Both the position numbers and the translations under genes were made by a program. From contig BCIJ01000022.1 in assembly GCA_001599935.1 (NCBI GenBank), positions 135,798 through 199,797 of the forward strand: DNA of 64,000 bases, written 5' to 3'. The notes under the pieces were generated by a model. The model searched no databases and was not told where the DNA came from. It saw only the letters and a list, made by a program, of their open reading frames with translations. The stretch is from Holtermannia corniformis (lineage: Eukaryota > Basidiomycota > Tremellomycetes > Holtermanniales). Of this stretch, positions 1-12,148 are shown piece by piece (position 1 is the stretch's first letter; each line of letters opens with the position of its first letter).

Positions 1-614
1 CCTCGGCGCCTTGACTACATCCTCGCCGCGGCAGACGTGTCTTGGCTACATCCTCGCCGGATGTAGTGTTCGCCGGATGCGGCGTCGTGCCGGCTTGCCG
101 AAGGGATGGCTGGCTGAGTGGCGTATTCCAACACAGCGCGGTCCGACGCCGTCGATCGTTGGCTCTGAGGCGCAACCAGAGTCGTCGTTGGCGCTACTGA
201 CTCATTCCGAGCAAAGTCGTGGTTCTGCACCGAGTCAATGACAGCAGTTTGCGATTCAAGCGTAGCAGCCATTGTTTGTGATGCGTGCGAGGATGCACCA
301 CCTGCCGCCGGTAGCTGCATTTATGCGCTCACTTGGTGGCCACCTTTTTGCATGGCGCATAGTACAGAGCGACAGAGAAACAAGCTTGATTAGCTTTGTA
401 TCCTTTCATCCGAGCTAGTCATTTGACACGGAAGCTCACCTGCAGTTGCCATGCCTAGCACCGGTCATTTAGTGACTCCTTTGATCATGAGCATGGACAC
501 TCCTTGCATGACTGGACCAGATCATGAGTTTGGAAAGTGACGGTCGAATTGCTGGCGATGCTGAACTCTACTAGTCATTTATGCTGCATATAGTCTGACA
601 AAAGAGCATCACGA
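1..614. other. Left-edge non-coding stretch
   Basis: No gene is recognised in the first 614 bases, which lie downstream of the BRO1 stop codon. The only structure seen is at the very start. A 14-base word beginning ctacatcctcg occurs at 15-28 and again at 46-59. The second copy forms a perfect 8-bp hairpin with what follows (46-53 pairs with 59-66, 5-base loop). Short frames on both strands match nothing I know. Confidence 0.4.
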
Positions 615-3600
615 TCACCGCGGCTGATAGCCTTGCTGTCCATACCCTTGTCCATAAGGCGTTTGGTGAGTCGGCTGGGAGGTTGGAGCCGCATATCCAC
701 CCGGGCCGGTTGGCGGTGGTCCGTAGCCGGCCGGCATTTGTGGAGGCGGATGTGACGGGTACTGCTGCTGAGGCTGATAGAGCTGCTGTGGCTGGTAAGG
801 GTTCGAAGTAGCACCATAAGCCGGCTGAGCTGCAGGCGACGCGTAGTGTTGTGTCGGCTGAGGCGGAGGCGGAGGGTAGGCTCCATGGGCGGGTGGTGGT
901 GCCGGATACGATGGGTGGTGCGGCGCGGGTGGCGGGGGAGGGAATTGAGTTGGACGAGCCGGAGGTGGAGGATATGGACTCCGTGACGGTAACGAATACT
1001 GCACAGGATACTGCGGCTGCTGTCGAGGCTGATGCTGTAACGCAGAAGGCGAGGGCGAGGGCGCGTATGAATTCGTTTGCTGAGTGTACGGCTGCGTCGG
1101 GCGCGGAGCAGGCTGCGGAGGTGGCGTTGGATCCAGCGAGAATGCTGACGGCAGGCCGGAGCCCAAAGAGCTGAAATCGTACGGTGAAGCAGATTGCTGT
1201 GGCCTCGCCGGTGGAGGGGCGGGATACGGCGACTGGCTCTGCTGAGGAGGCGACTGTGCAGACGACGAGTGACCAGAGTACGGCGATTGTGGAGGCTGCG
1301 ATGGGTACTGCGTACGATTGATGGATGACGCAGGCGGCACAGGGTAAGGCGATTGCGAGGGCGCAGCTGAGGAAGCGGTCGAGTTGTATGGCGAGTTCGT
1401 GCTGCCAAGACCTAAGCCGCCCATCTGCGTCTCCAAGCCGCGTGTCGGAGATGTTGGCGAAGCGATCCGGGACCGGTTCTCCAGGTCTTTGACGAGCTTC
1501 TCGCGTTCATCGTTGCGCGTTGCCACGAATGACCGGACCTCTCGACGGAGCGTGTCGACGTGATGGCTCAGACTACCGTAGAACTCTAACCCTTTGCTGC
1601 ATCCTTGTCAGCGTTGCGGAGATTCACGAATACCAAACGTACCCAAGACCCGTGCGGACTTCGCCATAGCCTTCCGCAGCCTTGACAAGCCGCCGCTCCC
1701 ACTCGACAACGCGCCTCTCACGGTCTCTACCGACACGACCACGCTCCCTCATCCCTTTGCCCCGCTCGATCGCCTTGACCGTCTTTTCGAGGTCCTGCAG
1801 AAGGTTCTCGGAGGCCGACACAGCGGCACCAATGCGACCTTGGTACGGTCGGAATTTCTCCAGCTCATCTGCGAATAGTTGAGGTTCGACGTTCTGGGTG
1901 CGGCGGTTGAGCAAAAGCAGATTCGACACGTCGTCCGTTTGGATCTGCCAAGTGTTAGTCTGGGATCACTATAGGCGATCGACCAACCTTCTCTTTGAGA
2001 TCTTTAAGCACTTCATCACGCTCCTTGCGAATCTTGCCAAGCCTGTCGAGTTTCTTCCGCAAGCTCTCGATCCCGACGCGAACTTCTTCCCGCTCGCGCT
2101 CATCAATTCCATTGCCTGCCATTCCGCCATCGTCCAGATCAAGGAGGCTGGCCGCAGGCTGGCTTGATTGTTGGCCGTTCGCAACGGCCGCAGCCTGAGC
2201 CGACACTGCAGCTTCACCCTGGGCAAGGAGAGCAATGTCGGATCGTATCGACTCCCATAGACTGATGACATGCTGGTTGGTGGCAGCCGCCTGTGACAGT
2301 GAAGATTGATTGTTCTGCAGGTTTGTCCGAAAATGCCGAGTGAGAGGCGCTGATGGCTGCTGGGTCCACATGTGCGAGTGCTTGGCCTGCAGCGTTTCAG
2401 TGCGTGGCTTGGAAACAACTTCGACAGACTCACCCGCATGCGTTCGCATTCGCGACTTTCCTGCTCGAGCTCTCGTGCAATTTCACTCATCTCTCGCTCG
2501 CACCGCCCTCGTTCGTCTTCAAGACGGTTGAGCAAGCTTTGCACCGCGTCGCCGCGCTCCCCGCGTTCAATCTCGAGCGCCCAGCGTCTCAAGCCATCGC
2601 TTGCACCAGTTCCATCCGACGCTTCCGCAGGGTCGACGATGGCAGCCCACTTGGTGAGGTTCTGTGGCAGGCCGAGGTGCTCAAGACTGGCACGGACTTG
2701 ACCCTCTGCCAAGTCGACGCGCTCGACCTCTGCGCGGACAAGCTTGGCCTTTTCCTCGGAATACAACGACGCGCTCTCGTGCACGGCCATGGGGATCAAG
2801 CGGCCAAAGATGTCCGGCCCGATGAGCTTGGACACATCTGGGTTGCCATAGATTTCCTGGATAGTGATAGGTGTCGCGGCGGAGAGCTTTTCGATTGCGG
2901 GCAGACTCGACTCGCTCGGCAGGATCTCGTGATAAATCAGATCGTTGTCCTTGCTCGCTTGCGTCTTCTGCTCGAGACAAAGAGCTTGGTGAGCCTTTGT
3001 GATCTCGGCGAGGGCGATTGCTGCATCGTGAGGAAGCGTGGTCGTCGCCTGGGACGAGAAAATGTAGGTAAAGGATTGGGCGTGGCGCGATGCCTCGACA
3101 GCGAGCGAATGTGCCAGCGTCATACGAACCAGACCGGCCCCGTGATTTCCACTTGCGTTGTCTGCAACGGCGCGGTAGTATTGTGCGAGCGAGGGGAACA
3201 GCTTGGCCTTGATTTGCAGGACTGAAAGCCACGAGCGGTCGAGGATCGACTTTCCCTGGAAATCCTTTGCTTCTTCAACGAGCGCCGTGTACATTCCTGC
3301 CACTTGGCTGGCGAGTCGCGCGACCAGTGACGCAGCCTTCTTCTCCTGCACGACCTTTTCGACAAAGATTTCGCTCGCCTGGGCAAGGGTGATTCCAATT
3401 AACAGGTGGACGACTTCGCGAGAGAGATCGGTCGAAGGCGCATGCAGGAAGTTTTCGTTGATATAGGTCAACATCCCAGCAGATGCACGCGAGTGATGGT
3501 ATGCCCGCTTGAGGCCTTCGGGGTCCGAGCGCGATGATTCTGCCGCAAGCGAGGAAAGGATCGAGGCAATGAGGTGGATGATGGAAGCCTTTTCGAACGC

Positions 3601-4007
3601 CAAAGATGTTTGAGTGGTGATCTTGTCGGTGAATGCATCGTGCCTGCAATCATCGTCAAGCTAGGTATGCGAGCGTGAGCGGTACTCACCAAGGAAAGGA
3701 CACCTTGATCTCGGAGAACCGCAGCTCGAGCAGCTCGAGCTGACCAAAGTACTTGTACAGCAGGTCGCGCGCTGTATTCTGTCAGTCACTGCTGTCCACC
3801 CCACACCATCCGCTCACCTGTGTGGTCTGATCCAGCACCGCGGACCGCGTCCTGCCTACAGCGCTGCAAGACCGAGCATTCCTCGGCGTACTGATCCGGG
3901 GCCTCGCCGTACGACTGCGCAATCACCTGGCGGATCGGGGTCGTCCAGTCGACATCCTCTGTGACCTTCTTTGGGATACTGATCAGTGGTGACTGCTGGG
4001 ATGCCAT
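615..4007 (-). CDS. BRO1: BRO1-domain ESCRT-associated protein (Bro1/ALIX family)
   Basis: Bro1/ALIX proteins bind the ESCRT-III subunit Snf7 on endosomes and recruit the Doa4 deubiquitinase during multivesicular-body sorting. The ATG at 4007 opens a Bro1 domain (motifs [16 protein letters not shown] and YAEEC). Its second exon reads [19 protein letters not shown], followed by [21 protein letters not shown] coiled V-domain follows, rich in Glu/Arg/Leu ([37 protein letters not shown]). The C-terminal roughly 270 residues are a Pro/Gln/Tyr-rich tail, as expected for Bro1 and ALIX. I see five short introns (for example 3779-3817, 39 nt). The product is about 1,050 residues, normal for the family. 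The paralogue Rim20/PalA shares this architecture. The long Pro-rich tail makes me prefer Bro1, but I cannot exclude Rim20. Confidence 0.88.
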
Positions 4008-4279
4008 GATGCCAGTGATGGCGTAGCGTGTGGATGCAGCAGCAATCCTCATGCTCGGTGGTGAGCAGCCGGTGGCAAGGGGTTGGTGGCACAAAGGCAT
4101 GTGGCACCTGCTCCTGCCTTGCGCTTCCTTTGCTTGGAGCCCACCGTCACGTCCTCTCCGTGCCCGATCCGCTGCCTTCTGACTCACGGGGTACCCCGTC
4201 CCAACTTCGATCGACACTTTGACTGAGCCCAAAGTCCGCTCTAGCCTGCGGGTACAAAGAGCACCCATCGGCCACAGTG

Positions 4280-4638
4280 ATGGACACCCCAACCATGTCT
4301 GGCCCAACCATGCCTAGCGACCTTGAAGAAGACGGTATTCTGAACTGGTACTCTATGCCGCACCGCGACACGACCAATAAGTGCTTTTGCCCGTGCGGTG
4401 ACACACAGTCTCATGGGCAGAACGCCACCAAAACGAACTGGGTGACGGGCCCGAACGACACAAAGAAACCGATCGCGTACCGCATGTGCGACCGCTGTCA
4501 GGTATGTACGATTGAGCTCGATGGCCATTGCCGAGTGACGTATTGACTGTTACGCAGTCACGATTCACCTGCGTCAAGTCAGTCCAGTACCTGCTTGAGA
4601 CGTCCACAGGTGACGGTTGCCTGGGCCAAAAGCCATGA
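4280..4638 (+). CDS. Small Cys-rich protein of unknown function
   Basis: A two-exon gene of exactly 100 codons lies in the gap between BRO1 and the FLVCR-like transporter. Exon 1 is 4280-4501. The intron is 4502-4557 (GTATGT...ACGCAG, 56 nt). Exon 2 is 4558-4638 and ends in TGA. The protein has no signal peptide or membrane segment. It has Asn/Thr-rich stretches and six Cys, with CFCPC near residue 36 and CDRC near residue 71, so it may bind a metal. I do not recognise the family. The clean intron and frame favour a real gene. It would be transcribed divergently from BRO1, sharing a roughly 270-bp spacer. Confidence 0.5.
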
Positions 4639-4740
4639 TTACATAGTACTGGCAGTCGCTTAGTGAGCATCTGAGCTCTAGACTACGTGATGATGATGTT
4701 TGGACCTTGATACAATCTCGACTTGGCGAGAGACCTATGC

Positions 4741-6587
4741 CTACTCCCCCAAAGATCCCGTCTTCCACTGCTCATCGCCTCGCCGCCTTCTCTGCTCTCC
4801 CTTCAGCCCCAAGACAGCCAGCGCCGCTGCTCCGACCCAAACACTCAAGAAGACCATACCGCGCCGAAGATTGCCCGGTGGACCCCAAGGATCCGCATCG
4901 GCCGCTTTGAGCTGATCCAACACCAGAATGAACGTCACGCTGAAGACGTTTCCCGCGAACCACAGGAGCGCAGATGAAGGTTCGGGCGAGCGCGAGACTT
5001 CGACTGCGAGTTCGAGAGCGACAGGGAGGAGGGTGAACATGCCGCTACCGATCAAGATGAGGAGGACGACGATGCTGGGCACGTTGTCTGGCTTGACTGT
5101 AGGTGTCAGAGTAGCGCTCGTGTACGAGGGGAAGACTGACTTTGCCAGATCAATGCGATGAAGCACGCCCAGATGATGGGTAGGATGACTTTGGTGCTGA
5201 GCGCAAGGCGCATCTTGAGTGCCTTGTCAAAGAGCTATATGCGAGTCAGCAGATGCTTCGCCTCGAGGCGGATTGAATGATGACGAACAGGACTTGACAC
5301 GCCCGCCGCGATGATGCCCGCGCCGATCAGCCCCGCACCCATGTTACCGGCTGCGTCGGCAGAGTAGCCGTACGGTATGAACAACTGGTTGATGTACGTT
5401 GCGAACGTTGAGAACCTGCCGAGCGGGATCAGCACCCAGGGAGGCGCTCTGTTGCGCAACGTACACCCCGACCACGACTCCGAACGCAAATACGATGATC
5501 CATAGATCGATGCGTTCACGTCGGGTCATGACGCGCACTTGATCGGCATCTGTAAAGTCTGCATCGGTATCGGGTAACGTTGGTGCCGAGCTGAACAGCA
5601 GCCGCAGGGAGTGTGAAAACGGCGGTGTCGGAAGCGATGCAGAGTGAGCTGTATGAACGTCAGCAGATGGTGTCGTTGACGATTGTGTAGCGTACACGGA
5701 GGTGTTGGCGGTTTGTTGCCCACGAACACGACAACGAGGCTGGCGACGGATGTAAAGATCGCAATGACGAGGATCTGCACCGTCTCAGTATACGGCAGCC
5801 AACGAGACTCGAGCACTCACGCAGAAGGGCACTTTGTCGGCCGTCGGTGCCATGAGCGGCGTAATGACCTGACCTATCGCACCACCTAGCGGCGCGCCGA
5901 TCGACACGACCATGGTCCCAACCATCCGTCCGTTCTCATCAAACCACGCCTGGCTGTATTTGGGCCCCATGACCAGCCCGATCGGTTGACTGCTGCCCAC
6001 CAGCGCCTGGGCGAGGATCAAGAGCACGTACTTGTGCCCCCAACCCGTGATACCACTCGCCGTCGCGGCGTACCGTAGCCAGCTTGCGAGCAGGATCAAG
6101 AACGTGCTGAGCACCATGAGGTTGCGTATTGAGACCCGGGTGGAGATGTACGGGATGAAGAGGCAGGAAGGGAGGAAGAGCACATTGACAATGTTGGACA
6201 GCCAGTTGATGGCGGACAGCGGGAGGTTGTCGAAATACCGCGAGACCTCGGGCGCGATCGCTGCGGCCCAGATCCACGAGATGCCATTGAGAAGGTTAAT
6301 GATGAGCTGCAGTCAGTGACGTCTTGTCCAGGCCACAGGCTGCTCACAATCGCAATTAGGCCGACCCATCGTCGCTTGTACACCCTGAACACCACTTTTG
6401 ATTCCACAACCACGGCATCAACCTCCAGCAGGTCCTTTCTGTCTGCGCTCCTCTCCATCTCGAAGGCCGAGGCGTCCCTCGACAACAACGGGAGTGCGAC
6501 GGCGTCATCTTCCCTCATGGTGGTTGAGCTAGCGATAGCGGGCACCGTGCTACGTGCATCCTTGTCCTCGGCTGCAATCGTAGCCAT
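4741..6587 (-). CDS. MFS transporter, FLVCR/DIRC2-like
   Basis: A polytopic membrane protein of the major facilitator superfamily. A soluble N-tail of about 65 residues precedes YKRRWVGLIAI, which starts TM1. Family-typical segments follow: ISWIWAAAIAPEVSRYFD, AINWLSNIVNVLFLPSCLF, SWLRYAATASG, KYSQAWFDENGRMVG and GAPLGGAIGQVI. This order (W-x-PIA, INWL, WLR, WF-x-ENER-like) is that of the FLVCR/DIRC2 branch, whose animal members move haem or choline. The substrate in fungi is not established. The C-terminal half is spread over several small exons (FATYINQLFIPYGYS; IVVLLILIGSGMFTLLP). Translating across the intron near 5.6 kb works only if the acceptor just before SAPTLPDTDADF is used, making that intron about 105 nt. 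Confidence 0.78.
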
Positions 6588-6856
6588 CCTTTGCAGCCCT
6601 TGTCAGCCCACCAGCCACGTTTGATCAGCACTCAAGTGGACATGCCGACAGGGAAAGGTGCAAAGGCTGGCGATTGCTGACCGTGCCTGAGTTTGTCGAT
6701 CAATCTCAACTCGCGTGGCGGTCGGCCCCGACTGATTCCTGATAACTTTCCGAGCGGCTGGTCATGTGCAGCATCTCAGTATAGCATGTACCTGGCTGCC
6801 TGACTGTACTCGTGATATCGTCGTCATTCGGTACTCTGCGAGCCCCGACTTGGGTC

Positions 6857-7507
6857 TCACTCGTCGTCCATTGCGTCGCCCGCCTTTTTGCCTTTCTTGA
6901 CTGGCGGAGCGGCCGCTTCCTTGACGGCCAACGAGTTTGCAGCGTGCTCGCGGATCGTAGCCCACGGGTTGGCCGCAAAGGATAGATGTTTGAGGATAGC
7001 CGGTAACCGCTGCTGGGAGGCCTTGCTACCGTCGACGAATCAGCAAACACCCAGTCGCCCGCAGGACAGCACCCACATCTGTTTCCGCCGTTGCCTCTCA
7101 TCCAGAGGCTTGCCTTTGCCCTCGCCAATCTTTTTCACCTCGACGACAGCGCCCGCTTCCGGTTTCTTGGCTTTACCGCCCCCGCGCTGACGACGCTCCG
7201 ACCTCGGTCGCCGCTCGTCTTCCCGTTGCGCTGGCTCGGAATAGTCACCCTGCTCGCCCGTCACGTTCTCGAGTGCACTGGCGACGCTGTCTAGTTGCCC
7301 GCCTGCGAGGAGTTCTCGCGCCTTTCGCTTCTGACGCTTTGTGTGCGAACGGGAGTATGGGTGCATGGGCTCGAGTGCGGTCACACCTATGGAATCGTGT
7401 CAGCCGTCTGTGACTGAAACGTTCGATGATCGAGAGAACGGTGACGCACTGTTTGTGCGCGCAACCATCTTTGCTCGTTTCGAAGTACTTGGTTCTGCCA
7501 CGGGCAT
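6857..7507 (-). CDS. SLX9: SLX9-like ribosome biogenesis protein
   Basis: A small basic protein with the features of fungal Slx9, a nucleolar factor for 40S pre-rRNA processing and export. In order they are a short basic N-terminus (STSKRAKMVARTN), PYSRSHTKRQKRKARELLAGG, IGEGKGKPLDERQRRKQM, and a C-terminal LPAILKHLSFAANPWATIRE followed by a Lys-rich tail ending DDE. The assignment rests on this motif order rather than a search. I chose the ATG at 7507 because it reads directly into the conserved part. Three exons are joined by introns of about 60 nt. The roughly 240 bases upstream also contain open frames with possible splice sites, so an extra 5' exon starting near 7751 (MAVSRTKAPRR) is possible. 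It lies head-to-tail with the transporter gene. Confidence 0.6.
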
Positions 7508-8035
7508 CTCGGGAGTCTATCCTAAATCAGCCATCTCTCGCTGAGGGGGATACAAAGCAAAGAGCCAAGCAAGACGCACATGCGTTGGCACCCATAGCTC
7601 GCTGCCCATCTCCTCCGGGTGCGCGCTCAACACTCGTTTCGAGGATGACGCGACGGGCACAGCAGCCGCATGCCGTCTTGGGGCCTTTGTTCGGGATACT
7701 TGAGGCTGTCGACAGTCAGGCAAGTACACGCAATGTTTTAGCACCTGCCATGGTCTTGCTTAGCTGTCGAGTAGTGACTGCAGTTTGCAGGTTGGCATGA
7801 CACGGAAGAATTAGCGATGTACCGCCACGTGGCTCAACATGGATCACGGGGTTAATCCGGTGTAATCCCGAAACGCCGAGCCGCCGGGTGGTGGGGGTTT
7901 GGCAGCCAACTTTGAGATGACCAGTGCGTTCAGGGCCGCGCCGCGCGAGACTCAACACGGGCAGCGCATCTGCAGCGGTATCACCAGCATCGACAAGCCA
8001 AAGGGGCACCCCACCTTGTCAACCCATCACTCGCA
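7508..8035. other. Divergent promoter region SLX9 / ENT3
   Basis: About 530 bases separate the probable SLX9 start from the ENT3 ATG on the other strand. The SLX9-proximal half is partly open on the minus strand and could be a 5' exon or 5' UTR (possible ATG at 7751). Nothing else is recognised. Confidence 0.35.
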
Positions 8036-11000
8036 ATGGACAAGATCGAAGGTACGTCCCGTCCAGTCCCACCTTCCCATCTGCAAACATGTTGATCACC
8101 CCGGTCAGACCTCGCCAAGCAGGCGTCTCAGCTTACGTTCTACGACTTGAAGTCGTACTACAACCAAGCCAAGAACATGGTCTTGAACGTGAGCGAGATG
8201 GAGGCCAAAGTGCGCGAGGCAACAAACGAGGACGCGTGGTGCGTTGGCGGGTGAGCTGGACGGAAGGAAGGAGGGCTGATGGCGTACAGGGGTGCATCCT
8301 CGACGTTGATGCAAGAGATTGCACAAGGGTCAGTCGCGCTACTCTCGAGTGCAGAATGAGAACGGTTTGGACTGATGGGACGTGACAATAGCACACACCA
8401 CTTGTGGGTACCTCGACTCACCGTCGATCATACGCTCTGACGCGCACACCACAGCCAGCACTTTAACGAAATCATGCCAACCATCTACTCGCGCTTCATG
8501 GAAAAAGAAGCCAGAGAATGGCGCCAGATCTACAAGGTCGGTCCGTGTTCACGTTTGTGCTGTCCACCGAGTCGCTTGCGAGTCTGGTCTAAAGGGCTGC
8601 GTACTCGCCGTTGCGGATCAGCTAAATAAGGGGTCCTCAAGTTCATCACTCATGGACTCGAGGGTACTCTGGACAAAGCTGAACTGTGTCGCGCGTGCCA
8701 GCCCAGCGATGTGAAGGTGGTCGCGGTACTTGTCAATCATCATGCTGCATGCGGTCCGCAAGGCCTCCAGTGCAAAGTCCTGTTGCATCCATGGCTTGAA
8801 CAGATGTCGTTGCGTCAGAGCAGCAGCAGCACTGGTGCTGAACCGTGTTTCGTACATGACATGTAGCTGCAACTGGCCGAAAAGAAGACATGCTCGTCTT
8901 TCTCATAGATGGCGCTCAAGCTAGGTCGGCATGTACTTTATCACACGCGCTTGCACCTCCTGCACCAAATCCGCTTCCCTACCCGCCGTTGCTGGGTAGG
9001 TAATGCCGGTAAGCGTGCTGGAGCGCGTCACTGCCCACCCGCAGACGACCAGTCTGTCCTTGTTCATAGCTGTCCGCCGCACATAGGATGATACAGCCGC
9101 ATAGCTCAGCTACTTGGGCCAATGGCGCGCGGACAGCGAGCACGCCCTCTTCTCTGCCGCTCGATCGTTGGATCAGCTGCTCGCAACGCTGCAGCTCGCG
9201 CTGTCACATGTGCACTGTTTAGCGCCGTTGACGCCTATCGCGCCGAAGCTGCTTCCGATTCGACAGCTGCTGTCAGACTCTGCAGTGGCGCGTCGGGTGG
9301 AACACCTGTTGTCGGTCCGCTTGTCTCTGTCTGTGCTGACCGAGCTGTGGGCGATGAGGCTGCGGGCCTGCGCGCTGGAGATGATAGTGCTGCTAGACAG
9401 GCCCATGACCCATTAGTGGGCACAAGGGAACTTGCTCTGCGAGCACTGTTGTTGTCCAGCATTCTCACGGATGCGACGCTCAGCTATGAACACAAGCTTT
9501 GGGCGTGCTCAACGCACTTTGGACATAGCGTTTGTCAACCTGTTTCAAGTTACACGAAGTGATTGCGAATGACACTTCAGAGGCTGCTGTATCGGTCAAC
9601 TCTGCTGGATAGCAGCAACGTCGATTGTGCGAAGCAGCTGGCTCCTTCGACATGCCAGGCGGGAAAGATCGCGTTGAACAGCTATGCCTTGCGACGGCGG
9701 TTGCCAACGCGCTACGGGCCTTTGCAGCTGGCTACGCCTTCATCCCGCCTGATTCACTTTGTCCAGCATTGCCCATCTGGATGTATCCGAGCGGATGCCT
9801 CTTCTGTGGACGCAGCTCGTGGCGACCTCCCGGCCTGGGTTTGCTGTCCAGCTGTCCAGCAGGCTGTAGATGCGTAGTGTATGATGTTCCCATCTCCTTG
9901 GCGATACCCATCAGCGTCAACAGTTGCAACCACTCGACGGCTGCGAGTATCAGATTGTATAATGGGTGGCTTGGGCGTATTGCCTAGCCTCGATTCATGA
10001 TATTCCAGAACCGCCAGATGCTCGGCAATGGTTGGACGGGTCGTGATCCTTCAAGTCCGCAAAGCATCGAGGCTTCGTGTACACCACTACTGCCGAGCAC
10101 CTGGAGGCTCTCGGGTACGATGAATCAGGGCTAGGTAGCACGGTTATCCCGTCCAGGATCCAATCTGTATCCTTTTTGTCGTTGATGGTTCATGCCCAGA
10201 GCGGCTGTATGCCGAGCGAAGGCCGGCTGACTGGCCTGTGCGTCCCGTATGTAACTATAGGAAGACATGCCTATCATCACAGCGAAGGAGCAGGCCATTG
10301 AGGAATTTGCCCCGAGGCAAGTGCCGCCCTAGTAATGAACCAACCGTCTTGGATCAGTTGGTACTGCTGTCGGTCGTGGTCTGCGAGACCACACGCGTAT
10401 CCCAACCCAGGTGTTGGCGTCTGCTGGCCACATCACAATGCGATGGTGAATAGAGCGCAACCATGATAGCGATCGCGATCGATCTGTGCCAAGATCAGCT
10501 AGATGCGTGCATTACTCTTCGACCATCCAGGCCGTTGCGTGCGCACCCCATCAGCTGGTGCCGTGGTCTTCAGCGCGCGTCATCATTGGCCTATAGCCGC
10601 GTCGGCTGAACGACTTCACTGGGCGTCGAATGTCTTCAGTGTTCAGCCTCCTCTCATATGTCTGGCCGAGACTGACACCTCCCAGGCTTTGACGCTGCTC
10701 GAATACCTCGTAAAGCACGGTTCGGAGCGAGTCGTCGATGACGCTCGGTCGCACATTTCGACCGTCAAGATGTTGCGGAGCTTCCACTATATTGATGAGA
10801 AGGGCAAGGACCAAGGAATCAATGGTGCGTTGGGGACTGCAGCGTCGGGGCCTATGGGTCATGGCTGTCTAGCTTTGCTCTCCGCCGGGCTGACACCGTA
10901 CAGTCCGCAACCGTGCCAAAGAAATCGCCGAGCTCTTGTCCGACGTCGACCGGATCCGACAGGAACGGCGCAAGGCCAAGGCGAACCGGAACAAGTATGG

Positions 11001-11998
11001 CGGTACGGGCAATGACTCTGGCGGATTGAGCTTTACCAGTGGTGGGAGCCGATACGGTGGGTTCGGGAGTGAGACGCTCGGCGGGGCCAGTGCGGGCGGT
11101 GGTGGCGGGTATGAGCCGGATTCAGGTGCGTGGTCAATGATTGACGCTCAAATGGCGCGTGCCACTCGCTGACACGCACGGCAGAGTACCGACGTGGCGG
11201 TTCGTCTTCGTTTCGCGATACCCAGCGATCAGCGACGTTTGACGAGTACGAGGGCGCCGACGACTTTGACGAAGCGCCACCACGGCGTTCGACCGGTTCG
11301 TCGCGACCGCCAAAGCCTGTGCCGAAGACTTCACCAGCTGCCAAGGCTGAGCCGCCAAAGCCCAAGGCACCCGAGGTTGACTTGTTCAGCTTTGGCGATG
11401 ACGAGGACGAGGTGAAGCCCGGGCCGCTGCTGGCTGGTGGTGACGGTGACGGTGAGTGTGACGCTGGACAATGGAGCGCGTGCTGATGACGGGTTTAGAC
11501 GACTTTGACGATTTCCAAGAGGCACCGTCACTCGCGCCGGCTGCTGCTGCCAGCGCCGCCCGGCCAGCCATTTCGTCCAACGCAGGTCTTTTCGACCTTT
11601 TGGACGCCAATCCTCCTCAAGCTGCTCCTGCTCCCGCTCCCGTCGCTGCCAAGCCACCTGCGTACACTTCGACGCCCTCCTACAGTTCATACGGCCAACC
11701 ACTGCAAGCGCAATCCTTGGCCCGGCCAGCCGTCACCTCGCCCGCCCCGGCCCCGGCCCCAGCAGCTGCGCCGGCCAAAAGCGGCTCGAGCGGATTCGAC
11801 GATCTCTGGCTCGGTGCCGTCGGGGGCACAGCAGCCAAGCCGGCTCCAGTGACCAACAAGACGATCAAGGACTTGGAAAAGGAAAAGGCCATGGCGAGTT
11901 TGTGGGGTCCGTCGACAGCGGTGGCCAAGCCATCGCAGCCTGCGCTGCCGAGCGGAGCCGGCGGGTTCGGGAATGGGAATGACGACTTGCTGCTGTGA
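8036..11998 (+). CDS. ENT3: ENTH-domain clathrin adaptor, Ent3/epsinR type
   Basis: Epsin-like adaptors bind phosphoinositides through the ENTH domain and link cargo (SNAREs) to clathrin and AP-1/GGA at the Golgi and endosome. Nine exons (16, 130, 39, 12, 82, 139, 222, 267 and 500 nt) sum to 1407 nt, or 468 residues. ENTH residues about 10-150 include SEMEAKVREATNEDAWG, SSTLMQEIAQGTHHFQHFNE, YSRFMEKEAREWRQIYK, LTLLEYLVKHGSERVVDDA, HYIDEKGKDQGINVRNRAKE and LLSDVDRIRQERRKAK. The tail has acidic/Phe adaptor-type motifs (EVDLFSFGDDEDE, DDDFDDFQEA, GFDDLWLG), as expected for clathrin-box and gamma-ear ligands. The striking oddity is a 2149-nt intron (8537-10685) between QIYK and ALTLLEYL, in the middle of the ENTH domain. 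The other introns are about 45-80 nt. Confidence 0.9.
8537..10685 (+). other. Unusually long intron (2149 nt) inside ENT3
   Basis: The donor is AAG|GTCGGT at 8536/8537 and the acceptor is CTCCCAG|GCT at 10685/10686, with GACTGAC as a likely branch site about 15 nt upstream. The flanking exons join in phase 0 and rebuild an uninterrupted ENTH domain. Inside there are only short open frames on both strands. The longest is about 146 codons (9122-9562, +), which is expected by chance at this GC. A minus-strand frame at 8618-8872 looks protein-like but has no supported start. I found no transposase, reverse transcriptase or clear terminal repeat. Confidence 0.8.
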
Positions 11999-12148
11999 GC
12001 GCGAGGATGGATGATCTAGCATAGAAGGACGAGGAGGTGATGTTTGTTGAACGGGATGAATTCACGTTGTGCACGAGCCGAGCGGGAGCTTTCTGCGCTC
12101 AACCGTCGACAACTGCACTCGATCTCGTGTATCATTCGCAAGCAACAA

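Noticed and set aside
575..1408. A 277-codon minus-strand frame rich in Arg/His/Leu overlapping the BRO1 tail
   Set aside because: It is the +1 shadow of the Pro/Gln/Ser-rich BRO1 C-terminus. Repetitive CC/CA-rich codons keep alternative frames open. No family resemblance.
9122..9562. 146-codon plus-strand frame in the ENT3 long intron as a nested gene
   Set aside because: Expected by chance in 2 kb of about 55% GC DNA. Ala/Arg/Val-biased, with no motif and no supported splice context.
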